64,000 nucleotides of DNA. Origin: Pyxicephalus adspersus (Eukaryota > Chordata > Amphibia > Anura > Pyxicephalidae). The notes beneath the pieces were generated by a model, which did not search any database, was not told the origin of the DNA, and saw only the letters and a list, made by a program, of their open reading frames with translations. Where the stretch lies: the NCBI RefSeq assembly GCF_032062135.1, contig NC_092859.1:35421772-35485771 (forward strand), read 5' to 3'. Made by a program: the position numbers and the translations under genes. Below are positions 11,997-22,300 of this stretch, in pieces (within the stretch, counting starts at the first letter, position 1; every line of letters starts with the position of its first letter).

Positions 11997-12325
11997 GGCT
12001 GGGTACACACATGCAATAATTGTTGTTGGAAAGGATCTTTCACAATCCTTTCCAACAACAAAAGACTGCGCGATGTATGAACAAGCGCTGTACATACAGC
12101 ACCGCTCCGCTCTAGAGAGGGGAGGGAGAGAACGAGTGAGCAGCACCCCGCTGCACCCTCTACTCTTCATTTGCATTAAGATTGTTCCTTAGCCTTCCTC
12201 CATGGATCCACCAAGACGGTCGTGTAGACGACAGACAACGAGCACTGTACACACGCCAGATTCTTGTCCGATATCAGCCCTGAGATGATTATCTTATGAG
12301 AATCATCTCAAGTGTGTATGTAGCC
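11997..12325 (-). mobile_element. Harbinger-type MITE, family B, copy 1
   Basis: The ends GGCTGGGTACACAC and GTGTGTATGTAGCC are inverted repeats, flanked by exact TAA target duplications at 11994-11996 and 12326-12328. The interior is the reverse complement of the copies at 26109 and 60295 (shared GCAGCAC...CTGCACC and CTCTCCC-type blocks). A perfect 17-base hairpin stem lies at 12020-12036 and 12045-12061. Frames inside it are not genes. Confidence 0.8.
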
Positions 12326-12611
12326 TAAGAGGGGAGAACATGAAAATAATTAATTGTAATTATTGGGACTTATGTGACTATGGTATCTTAAATAGTTTAA
12401 TAAAACAATTTTGCATCTTAAACATGTTAAGTATAATATATAAAACAAATGGAAAACAATCAATAAACACTATCTTAATGCCATGGTATTGCACTACAAT
12501 ATTAATAAAAGTTCAAGTGAAGTGTTTAGTTTTACCTAGAGGCCTTAGATAGGACAGTGGTCCAGACATCAAGCAAAAAGGTAAAGCTAAACTCTTGTCT
12601 GATAAAATGCA

Positions 12612-12659
12612 TATAATAATAATAATAATATAATATAATAATAATAATAATAATAATAA
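12612..12659. repeat. (TAA)n microsatellite
   Basis: A run of about fifteen TAA/ATA units with two short interruptions. Confidence 0.95.
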
Positions 12660-12896
12660 CCGCAGCTCTCCAGGAGTATCTAACTATCACTTTTGGAGTC
12701 ACAGGTGGAGTCTAACAATAAATTCCTCCAGTCTCCTCTTTTTATCCTTGATCTTTAATTGCCAGTGCAGCTCAATTAAAGGGGGAATATTATGATGGAC
12801 AATATCATTGACCAAATGGCTTTCACTGACCACAGTTTAATCTTTCAATCACTATGTTCTCTCCTCCCATACTATTATTTTATAATCTTGTAGCCA

Positions 12897-12967
12897 CCCC
12901 GAGTGTGGCTCAGGGTTACCGCTATTAGCTGTTTTTCTTTACCCCGAGCCAAACTCTGGGTTACCGC
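12897..12967. repeat. pair of CCCCGAG...GGGTTACCGC units
   Basis: Two 26-base units (12897-12922 and 12942-12967) share the ends CCCCGAG and GGGTTACCGC. Their central 11 bases are near reverse complements of each other (GAGTGTGGCTC against GAGCCAAACTC). The pair probably belongs to a larger dispersed repeat reaching about 13080. Confidence 0.55.
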
Positions 12968-14339
12968 CCAGGAAGGTAATACTTTTTTTGGGGAGTATCC
13001 TTCTCTTTTCAATTGGCAGTAAAGACTGAAGGGGAAACCCGCAGCCTCCTGGGATACCGGCGTCACATATCCCGGAAGAGGAGAAACAACTTGTTGGGCT
13101 CTCTGTGGCCAAATCGTTTGTCTTGATAATGAAAAGTAATTTTCATTTCATGAACATTCCACATTAAGAACCAGCACTTGTAGATTTCAAAGCATATGGC
13201 AGCAACTTCTAGGGTAGCCCCATTCACTCTCTGTGGGGTTGTCACAGGTAGACTCCACATGCAGCATCCCACCCATGGCAGTGGTTCTCTGACCTGAGAA
13301 AGTGGCAACTGCAATGCAACCTCAGCACCAGTCTGACTTGAAGCGTACCTAGACTCAGAAATCTCACTTTTCATAAAAGGGTAGCGAACTATTTTATGTA
13401 AGGTAAAAATTCTGTTTTTTGCAAAACTTTTTTTTAAATAAAAAAAGGTGCCGCACCCCCCTCTTGATTTGGAATATTTATCTGCATAAATATGGATGTT
13501 ATATCCTCTATCAATGCATATAGATGTTAATAAAAGAAGGTTCATGCACAAATGATATCTAGTCATTTAAACAGTTTTATTAAGAAAACAAGGTGAAACA
13601 TAAAATGCACAGTAATATTGGTTGATATTGAGATATAGGAACTTCAATCAGTACAATATACAGTATATAAATAATAAGGTTATTAGTAGGTAACCCCTGT
13701 AATAATCTAATAATGCTTAGTACACAATAGAGTAATTACAAAATGGCAAAGTAATGCAATAATACTATAGACAACCAAAAGACTACAATCAAGAATATCT
13801 GATAGCTACCTGCTAAGAGGTTAATGGGTACCTCAGCAGCCTACTTCCTTCAGAAGACTCCATAACAGCTTACCTAAGGAGACCCTTAGGAGACAAGGAG
13901 AGCAAGCAAGAGATCAAGCCCGAGCAAGAGCAAGGAAGCTCATTCTCTCGGTTCCCATTTTTTTATAGTTAATTCCCATTAGGTATCCTTCAGGCTCTTG
14001 GATTGGTTACTGGATGTGTTCTGTAAGATAACTATTGGTTGATGCCCCCCCACCTACACTGGGATTGGTTACTGAAACTTAAGGAATTTACTAGGCCTCT
14101 TAGCTAAATTGATATGGGAAGCTGGAGGTAAAGCCAGGCGGGGTGATTTAATTTTAGGTGTCACCAAAAGGTCTGGATAGGCCATCACCCCCTTCCATCT
14201 GTCCAGCTATTCAACCAACTCCTGCTGCCTCAGGCTTCATTATTATGGGAACTGAATCTGTTTGTCTAATGTCCCTAGTGTCAATGGAACTCTGACAAAG
14301 AGAAACAGATCACCAACATCCCCACACATATACCTTTAT
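12968..14339. other. intergenic, repeat-like, no gene
   Basis: The minus-strand frame at 13063-13566 (167 codons) shows no domain, and its composition follows the local AT-rich DNA. 13560-14290 has the mixed CAAGGAGAGCAAGCAAGAG and ATTGGTTACTG-type words seen in frog LTR-like repeats, but no TG...CA ends or target duplication could be set. Confidence 0.35.
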
Positions 14340-14948
14340 TATATATTAAGCAGAGCTGTACATTAAATAGGGGTTGCAAATGACAAACAGAGATACAGGA
14401 GGAGAGGACCCTGCACCGAAAAGCTTACAATCAAATAGGTGGAGGAATTTACAAATAATAGGATGGGAGATATGTAGCAGTGGGAAGTAGTGATGGTTTC
14501 AAAAGGCAAAAGAAGCCGGGTAGGCAAGTTTGAAAAAAATGTGTTTTGAGCGCTCTTTTAAATGAGCAGAAAGTAGAAGCAAGCCGAATAGGACGAGGAA
14601 GACTTGTATTTGTGCGTGTGATGAGGTTATGAGTGAGGAAGTCATTAATAGGTCATTGGAGGAGTGGAGAGAGCAGCTGGGGGGGGAGGGGGTATTTTTT
14701 TTACCAGTGCAAAAAGGTAAGTGGGACAAGAACTGTGTAGGGATTTGAAGGCAAAGCACAGGAGCTTAAATTTGATTCTAAGGAGAAATTGAAGCCAGTG
14801 TAGATATCTGCAAAGAGATGCAGCAGAAGAGGAGCAGAGAGAAGGATGGATGAGTCTGGCTGCAGCATTCATAATAGATTGTAGAGGAGAGAGTTGTGTT
14901 AGTGGAATACCAGAGAGGAGGAGGTTACAGTAGTCCAGACGAGAGATG
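14340..14948 (-). repeat. LINE-like interspersed repeat, long copy
   Basis: In reverse complement the 3' part carries AAGCTTTTCGGTGCAGGGTC and TACAGCTCTGCTTAATATA, the kind of 3' end seen in CR1/L2-type retroposons. The same text, better preserved, lies at 19165-19410. This copy extends 5' by some 400 bases further (words such as AGACGAGAGATGATAAGAG on the plus strand), and the other copy stops short. A common 3' end with variable 5' truncation is what target-primed retrotransposition gives. Frames at 14499-14872 inside it are shadows. Confidence 0.65.
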
Positions 14949-14951
14949 ATA

Positions 14952-15000
14952 AGAGGAAATAACGGGATGGTTTTGCAACTACCGTGCTGTATAAGGGCAG
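14952..15000 (+). repeat. direct repeat, copy A, upstream of the CRY1 promoter
   Basis: Forty-nine bases that match 15616-15664 with 41 identities and no gap. Seven of the eight differences are transitions. The shared core words are GGAAATAACGGG and GTATAAGGG. Confidence 0.8.
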
Positions 15001-15266
15001 ACTAGCACTAATTTGGTATTCCAGAATATTTGTTTATCACACGTGCGGAGCCCTCCCAAGGTAAAACGTTGAAGCGTTTGAGGATGGATTATGGAGCTAT
15101 GGTCTCCTTTAAATATACTGGGAATTGTATGGCCGCAGGAAGCAAAGCCCTCAGATACCATTCCCATCCCAGTATTCCCCGTGTATTCTCCCTGCAGCCC
15201 CATTCCCCCCGGGGCCATGTTGTGTTGCTGGGAGCAGAATTAGGACAGGTGTGACCTGTGTGAGGG

Positions 15267-15274
15267 TTACATAA
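15267..15274 (+). promoter_or_regulatory. D-box
   Basis: TTACATAA, the exact reverse complement of TTATGTAA, set in GTTACATAAC. It is the binding consensus of DBP/TEF/HLF activators and of the repressor E4BP4/NFIL3. D-box control of Cry1 promoters is known in mammals; use here is inferred. Confidence 0.55.
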
Positions 15275-15615
15275 CCAGCAGACTGTCAGCTACTTATAGC
15301 AACAAGCGGGAGGAGGACAAGGATTAGCGTGACCCGTCTGACACCGGGATTATTCCTGAGCACACGACGTCAACAGCCCCCGGTGTTCGCCACCCCGCCC
15401 ACTGCGGTCCCGGTATAAATTCAGACTCGCGCTCACACCAGGCAAGCGGCCGTGTGCGCAGTCGCGCGGCTCCCTCAGCCAAGGCGCGAGCCGCCCTAAG
15501 CAACGTGCTCATCCGGGAACTTTGCTCAGCGCCGTCCAATCCCAAAGCCTGCTGGCCCCTCCCCCCTCCACCGCCCTACGTCACCGGCCACAACAGAGCG
15601 AAGAAAAGCCAAATA

Positions 15616-15664
15616 AAAGGAAATAACGGGGTGATTTGGCGACTACTGTGCCGTATAAGGGTAG
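15616..15664 (+). repeat. direct repeat, copy B, inside the CRY1 promoter region
   Basis: Partner of 14952-15000, 664 bases downstream in the same orientation. It lies between the CRE-like site at 15576 and the E'-box/E-box pair. Neither copy has the inverted ends of a MITE. Confidence 0.8.
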
Positions 15665-15770
15665 CTGGCACGCTGTGGAACCGTGAGGGGACAGAAGGTG
15701 GTCACTGAAGAGCGAACTGCGGGGTTACATTTACTAAGGGGCGGGGGCGGCCAGCAGAACACACTAGAGA

Positions 15771-15794
15771 AACGTGAGGCTGCAGGTACACGTG
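15771..15794 (+). promoter_or_regulatory. E'-box / E-box pair
   Basis: AACGTG at 15771-15776 and the canonical CACGTG at 15789-15794, separated by 12 bases, about 450 bases upstream of the start codon. CLOCK:BMAL1 binds such pairs in clock-gene promoters, and CRY1 itself represses that complex, so the pair would close the feedback loop. Confidence 0.6.
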
Positions 15795-15983
15795 ACGGCG
15801 GCGCCTCCAATCGTAGGGTAGGGGGTGGGGCTTAGGTGACGTGCAGCACGGTGTGCTGGTAAGAGAGATACGCACTTGTCTGAGGCAGTCTGAGACGCTG
15901 GTGATAGAATTGGGGAGGCTGCAGCCATTTATATCCGTGCTGAAGCCCTCAGTCCTGGAACTCCTCTACTCTCTGTGCACACC

Positions 15984-16067
15984 ATGCTAGGAAGACCATT
16001 GCTCTTCTATAATCACCACACAGAGCCCTCCTTGTGCTGCCCCTCTCCTCAGGACCGCAGAGGGTAA
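15984..16067 (+). other. upstream ORF 1 in the putative CRY1 leader
   Basis: ATG in good context (CACCATGC) followed by 26 more codons and TAA (16065-16067). It lies 173 bases before the CRY1 ATG and does not overlap it. It matters only if the transcript starts upstream of 15984 and is not spliced across this stretch. No function is claimed for the 27-residue peptide. Confidence 0.45.
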
Positions 16068-16107
16068 AGCCCACCACAGCCACTTCTACGCCCCTCAGTT
16101 CCTCCAG

Positions 16108-16137
16108 ATGGGCGCCATAAACTTCTTCTGGACTTGA
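16108..16137 (+). other. upstream ORF 2 in the putative CRY1 leader
   Basis: A nine-codon frame, MGAINFFWT then TGA, with G at +4. It ends 103 bases before the CRY1 ATG, leaving room for reinitiation. Confidence 0.4.
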
Positions 16138-16240
16138 CTTCATCATCTGACTTCTATATAACTTATTGGGGTTGCCACTCTACTTCCTCTTACTTCCATT
16201 TTTTAAGGGATATTTTTTTAAAAAAAGGAAAAGCCAAACA

Positions 16241-16398
16241 ATGGGGGTGAATGCTGTGCACTGGTTCAGGAAGGGCCTGAGGCTCCATGACAACCCAGCC
16301 TTGAGGGAATGTATCCAAGGATCGGACACGGTGCGCTGTGTCTATATTCTGGATCCCTGGTTTGCTGGATCGTCCAATGTGGGAATCAACAGGTGGAG
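16241..16398 (+). CDS. CRY1: CRY1 coding exon 1 (residues 1-53, ends in phase 2)
   Basis: Opens [20 protein letters not shown] and runs to the first two bases of Arg53. The donor is AG|GTAAGA. It holds the first strand and helix of the nucleotide-binding-like N-terminal domain. The ATG is the first in this frame that matches the family, and the 5' UTR is continuous with it for at least 100 bases. Confidence 0.97.
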
Positions 16399-19300
16399 GT
16401 AAGAGACCCTCACAGTCCTGGCTTGTAGGGGAATGTTCTGGCACCTCTGGTATTCTAAAAGGGCAGGATTTGGGCTGAGCTATTAAATCATGGGGAGAGG
16501 TTCTGTCCAAAAACTTGTCAAGTAAAACTTTTCAGGTTCTGTACTCGTTCCAGATCAGGAGTTGATAAGCCATCATCTAGCTGATGGTTGTGGTCTGCCC
16601 ATTTAAAAATCCTCGATCACAGTGCTTGATGTATTTCTGTCATCACAGGTTCTCTTTAAAATCCTTGTCTATTGAATGTTGGCTATGATTGGGTCAAACG
16701 ATTAATATGGAAAAGATCCATGAGTGCAGTAACTCCTAGCCATCGCTCAGGAAAGATCTTGCCATTCTGTCTCAACTTTGTACTTACAGAGAGTTTTCAG
16801 GATGTCTTCCTTCTAATCCTTCACTGGGTACAGATTGAAGGTCATCAATAATAATGGTTCATTTTAATGTTGGTGACTTTCCAAATAAAAGCGCAGCTTT
16901 TGTCAGGAAACCTTTTCAGCATTCAAATGATGGGGCTTCTGGGTACTCCATTGAAAGTCCAAACTGGTTTAAGTGGGAAAGTTAGGACTTTTCAGGACTA
17001 CAATAAAAAGGACATGATGGTGGGTTTGACTTGGCTTGACGCAAAGTTGATTGCTAGTTATGGGTTCTGCTCATTGTATTATAGACATGCCTTCATTATT
17101 TTAGAAAGTGCCGTTTGGTTTCAAACTGGGACCTAAAAAGAGTTAATCCAAAGAACCCTTTGTGGTTGGACTGTACATTTATTTATTAGGAAAATGTGGT
17201 TAGCATTCATCATTTGTAAAAGTTCTAGAATAATCAGAACTGTATCCAATATTGGTCTGTTTCTTGTTTTGTATCTGTGACCTTAAGATGCAACAAAGTT
17301 AATGCAAAAATAAAATCTTTGGAGTGTTGCTTTTACCTTCTCTATCACATTGCTTGTTTATCATAGTTCAGATTAAACGTATAAGTATTTATATAACATA
17401 GAATCTATGTAGGCCATTGGAATAATCCACTTGTTACAGTAAGTAGCTGTTTATTCATGTTATAAAAACTCCAGACTTACTTGCCAGTCATATCCAGGCG
17501 TGCTCTTTCTTAACATTTCTGTTTCTAAACCAATGGATTCGCCAAGTGAGCATTTAGTCATCACAGCACAGTTTCCCAGCTATTATACCAGCAGCTAGGC
17601 AAAGATCCACCTCCAAGAAAAAATCAGGAGCATCCAAGTATCCTTAGCATCTGAACCCCAATCTTTAACCTACATATCTGACAGTAGTTAGATGCAGTTA
17701 GCATAAATATTCAAGCAAGATAAATTGCAGCCACACTGCTCCCTACAGCCTGAGAATGTGACGTGTAGGAAGAGCCATTCTGAGTTATGTAAAAGGGTGT
17801 AACATGCTTTGTGTTGCTGCACAAGTCAGCAAATGTGCTGAGCTATGGCCTGCCCTAAGGAGAATTGTTTTTAGCAGTTGTTGCATCTGCCAGTTGTTGC
17901 TACAGTTTATGTAATATGTTAGTTTAAGGCATGTGTGTAAAGGAAACAGTCATGGAAATAACAGTGTTACAATGTACAGTATTTGGTATGCCTTCTTTAT
18001 GGATTTTTACAGGCCAAGGGTTATACCTATTTGTTTGCAAACTTTTAGAGCTGTTTCTGTTTTGGAATGTTTTTTTTTTTATATAAATACTTGCTGCAGT
18101 TAGGAATAAACTCTTTGTAATATCTGCCGTTCCCCTTGCTAGTATAATGTTGCATTTTCACCAGTGAACTTGGACATGTTTCAGTTCACATACCGGTAAT
18201 AACATTTGACATTAGAGTTCATATTGACAGAAAAAAACATTCTTGTTAAATGCTTAATATTTGTTGTGGTAATGGTTTTTTCACTGTATTGTGAATGTCA
18301 ATAATTGCAGGGTATTTGTCCTACACACACTCTTAGTGGCCATGGATAACTCCTTTGTTCTTAGGACTCCTCTATGTAGAGGGGAAATAAAAGGCTGGTG
18401 ATCAAGTACACCAATGTACTGGGGGTTCAGGATAGTTATTGGATTGGAGGTTGTAGATTTCTAACTAGTTTTGTAACATTATATTTAGACTCTGATGCAT
18501 CTTGACCTTAGGGTTTTGTTGCCCAACAACTTCTTTACCTGTTTTGTTGAAGTCAGTTATGGCATTTCATTGTGTAAGTTCTTGTCTCCATAGTAAACTC
18601 CTTTTTACATCCATTCATTCTTTCATCAGCAATCCTTTCCTCAAGTATATTTATACTTCAACTAGAAAGCAGTTACATACAAACTGACATTGGTATCCAT
18701 TTACTGTGCGACTGTGATTGCGACTCAGTGAAAGTGATTTATGTGTTAATATAGAAAACAGAATTCTAACTTAGAGTCTAGTGAAAAATGAACCAATCCT
18801 TTTGTAATTCCATGAGGGGGATGACAGTATAGTGTATGGTTGCTTTCATATAGCATAGTTTTGTTTCTGGTTATGCAAAAGGTCCTTTTTGAATGCAGAT
18901 TTTAAACAAATATTTATCAGCCTGGAAGTGCTACAACAGTTTCTTTTTATGTATATAGCTCTTGTGAATCTGCAGCTTTTGACCTGTGTGACTTTGCTAT
19001 AGGATGCAGTATAAATAACATAATCTCTCCTTAATATAATAACATTATGAAGTGAATGATTGTGGAGTGTACAGCGGTGGCTTTGAGAATTACATGATCC
19101 AAGGTCTTTTTCTGTGGAAACTACAGTGTTTGCTACACTGATAAAACACCATTTCATTATTATTATCATTAATAATAAACAGGATTTATATAGCGCCAAC
19201 ATATTACACAGCGCTGTACAATAAATAGGGATTGCAAATGACAGACTAATACAGACAGTGATACAGGAGGAGAGGACCCTGCCCCGAAGAGCTTACAATC

Positions 19301-22300
19301 TAGTAGGTGAGGGATTTTCACACACAATAGGATGGGAGATATGTAGTGGTGGGAAGTAGTGATGGTTTCAATTGACAGAAGAAGAGGTGTAGGCAAGTTT
19401 GATGAGCTTGGGGTCAGCCCCCCCCCCCCCCCCCATCATACTGGGTTTTGTATTTAAAATTACATGTAAACATGTAACATTTATTTGTGTTTTTCCCCCT
19501 TTAGGACTTAGTACATAAAGTCCCACAGACCTTTTTTTTTTAACTTGCAGGACATGTTTGCTCAGTGACCTATTATTAGGGTTGTCAGTCCTGGGAAACT
19601 CCTCCTAGTCATGTGACTATATCTCCACAAGAAATAGGTTTGTACTTATTTGTCTGAGAATTCAGCAGCTTACAGTGCGTTGAAACTGGCGGGAGAATAT
19701 TTCACTCATTGCATTATGATTAGGAAGACTTTAGAAACAATTTCTGATTTTTATGATCCTGTCTGATTAGAATATGTTAGTTTGGTGTTGGAGCAGCGTC
19801 TCTGAGTTGCCGTGGACAGTGAGGGGTTAAGGAAGATGTTTACTCTGCCAGATGCATTCCAGAGAAAAAAAAGCTCTACAACTGTTCCTCAACCTATGGA
19901 GCAGTGTTCACTATCTTGTGGAATCAGAGGATCTGTCAGCTCCACCACTCTCCCTGCTTCTCATTAGCACATCTATTCACAAGCATCAAATGACTATACT
20001 CGCTGCATAATCCACCATATTTATAAATACTGACTTTATCATGCAGTGTGATTCACCACGCGTTCCAAGATATTTCTGTGCTTTCTGAGAAAATGCTGTA
20101 TGGAAATATCCTATGTGAAGGTAAGGCAAGGCAGAGTTATGAGGATTCTGAAACCAATGACGTAGTAAGGGAGAGCAGGGTAATCTGTGTAGCAGTTTTG
20201 TGTAGAAACCTTTTCCATTGTTCATTGCATGGGAAACCTCCATAAGTTCCTGTATTTTCAAGGGAAGAATCATAAGGTGATAGTATTGTTGGCTGGGATA
20301 AAACAATGGAACAATATAAAGACTACTCCAAATACACAAATACTTCCTAGCATGGTCTTCTATCTATTTCATTTCTTGTGATTTAAATAGTTAATTCTTG
20401 GAAATTTCAGAGCACTGTACAACCTAGAGCACATCAAAGGAAAATTGCAGGCATTATTTAGGAATATTTAGGTTTTTAATCCATTGCTGTCTGAATCCAG
20501 AGAGCATTGAAAACAGTAACTGGTCATATGCCTTTCAATGTATCCCTATCCTTAGTGGGTGTGAGAGACTTTAGTACAGTTCATTTGTCTACACCAGGAT
20601 TTCAGTTTGTGAAAGGAAGAATTCTTTATCCTGCATAACATGAAAGCTCCCCTTCATTATTAACAGTGCAATAAAGGGATCACCACTTTATAAACAAAAC
20701 ACATTGAGGTATAATAGGACTATGTAGCAACACCTAAATACTGGACAACTAGGTTATGTTAGCTGTACGTTGTTTAATTTAGGGTTACATTTTACCTTTT
20801 TATTGTAGGAATTTAGTATCACATAAGGACATGTAACTTTCAGAGATACCTAAACAGTTGGCCTACGGGGTCAAATGTTGCTCCACATGATATATTACTT
20901 AGTTAGGTATTTTTCAGTTATTTGCTATCCTAGAAGTAAATGGCACGTTCATGAACTATTCAGACTTATTTGTAACAATCTTTCATAGTGCTCTTTTGTT
21001 CTGTAGGGGGATGGTAAGAAAAATCATCCTGTTGTGTTTTCCCTAACTGTTCTGTGTATTAATAAAATCTTTCAGTTGATTCCTGTTGTGTTTGAAGATG
21101 CTTTTCTGATATAAGTATACTACTTGGAGTTCAATAAATCAAACCTGTAGTTTGCCTGTCCTACCCAGCCTAAGATTTACCACCATGAAGACTTCTACCT
21201 AAACAATTAGTTTTGTCACGGAACAGGGAATGGTTAGAACCCTTTGCCAGTTTTTTTTTCCTTGTGTCCAGCTAGACAGAAATTGAGAGGAAACTCCTCC
21301 TCGACAAATGTCATGGGGCCTCTTTCTGCTCAGAATCATAATTTAAAGAACAGCAAAGTAGTTTGATTTGCCATCACTTCCTGTTCTAGGCATCAGGAGC
21401 AACACAGATGAAGCTCCCTGGGTAAAAAATAGGAATTCTAAGGTTTACAGGTTTAATCCAAATCAAAAAGTGTTTGGTTAGCGATGCATTTTTACCACCA
21501 TTTTATTTGTTTAAGTATGTGTTGTCAGCCTTGCCTTCTTTTTCTGATGCATTACAAAAAAGACACGCCCCCACCCCCAAATCTTCCTAACCCTAACCCT
21601 CATGTGCACAGATGGAGAACACAAAGTACAGATTTACTTCATCACATGGTCTACGGCCTGCAACCCATTCATTATTGTTTGGGGAAAATCTGAAGACAAT
21701 CCATCCTTCGTCATCTGCAGCAATATTGGCGAGTGCACTGCTTGTCCTATAACAGAAACCAAATATAATATGATTGGCAAACAACCACTACAAGAAAGCC
21801 ACAGGTTGTTTAGCTAAGGGTTTTATATTCTCATACCCTAGTTACATATTTTAAATCTACTTTACAATCCCGCTAATTGTGTCATTACTAAAGCACCAGT
21901 ATTACATCAATTTTAATTTTACATAGTAAATATTTACAGGGTTCTAAGCTTTAGTACTGACTCAACAAATGAAAACATTGAATACAAATGTGTTTAAATC
22001 AAGAGTCAACATAACATGAATTAATGTATCCAGAACTTTTCGGAAGAGATCAGATGCATAAAGCCACAGTACACAACACAAGAGGCCTGACAACTCCAAA
22101 TACACAGCTGTCTATGCAGCAGGAGACTACTATAATTACACTTTACTTACAACACAGTCTTATGTTTTCCAACACAGGTTTTAGTATAACATGTGAGAGA
22201 GAGAGAAGAGATTATCACCATGTTGCCTTTACTGTCATGAATTGGAGAAGGACAAGACCTGTAAATTTTACTTACCTACAGCAGAGTCAAATCTTGGCTC

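Larger units (their letters stand above)
15030..16240 (+). promoter_or_regulatory. CRY1: CRY1 promoter and 5' leader, CpG-rich
   Basis: CpG-dense DNA in an otherwise AT-rich window, directly upstream of the CRY1 start codon. Visible sites in order: CACGTG (15040-15045); D-box TTACATAA (15267-15274); CRE-like CGACGTCA (15365-15372); GC box CCCCGCCC (about 15393); TATA-like TATAAAT (15414-15420); E'-box AACGTG (15502-15507); CRE-like CTACGTCA (15576-15583); GC boxes in GGGGCGGGGGCGG (about 15738); E'-box AACGTG (15771-15776) then E-box CACGTG (15789-15794). The start site cannot be fixed from sequence: the TATA-like box would put it near 15445, while a TATA-less start near 15.8-15.9 kb is as plausible. 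Open frames at 15324-15708 are CpG-island chance frames. Confidence 0.75.

Noticed and set aside
13063..13566. 167-codon minus-strand frame
   Set aside because: No domain or family block; composition equals the local DNA; no splice context.
15324..15708. Arg/Ala-rich frames in the CpG island
   Set aside because: Chance lack of stops in GC-rich promoter DNA; no start context or homology, and they cross the TATA-like and CRE-like sites.
16166..16240. N-terminally extended CRY1 start
   Set aside because: The in-frame upstream stretch has no ATG, and its Lys/Phe-rich text does not match any CRY; the ATG at 16241 fits the family exactly.
16686..16696. TGATTGGGTCA as a seventh RORE close to exon 1
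   Set aside because: One mismatch at an informative position (G for A), so not counted among the perfect sites.
21587..21601. CCTAACCCTAACCCT, telomere-like
   Set aside because: Only about two and a half units; too short for an interstitial telomeric tract.
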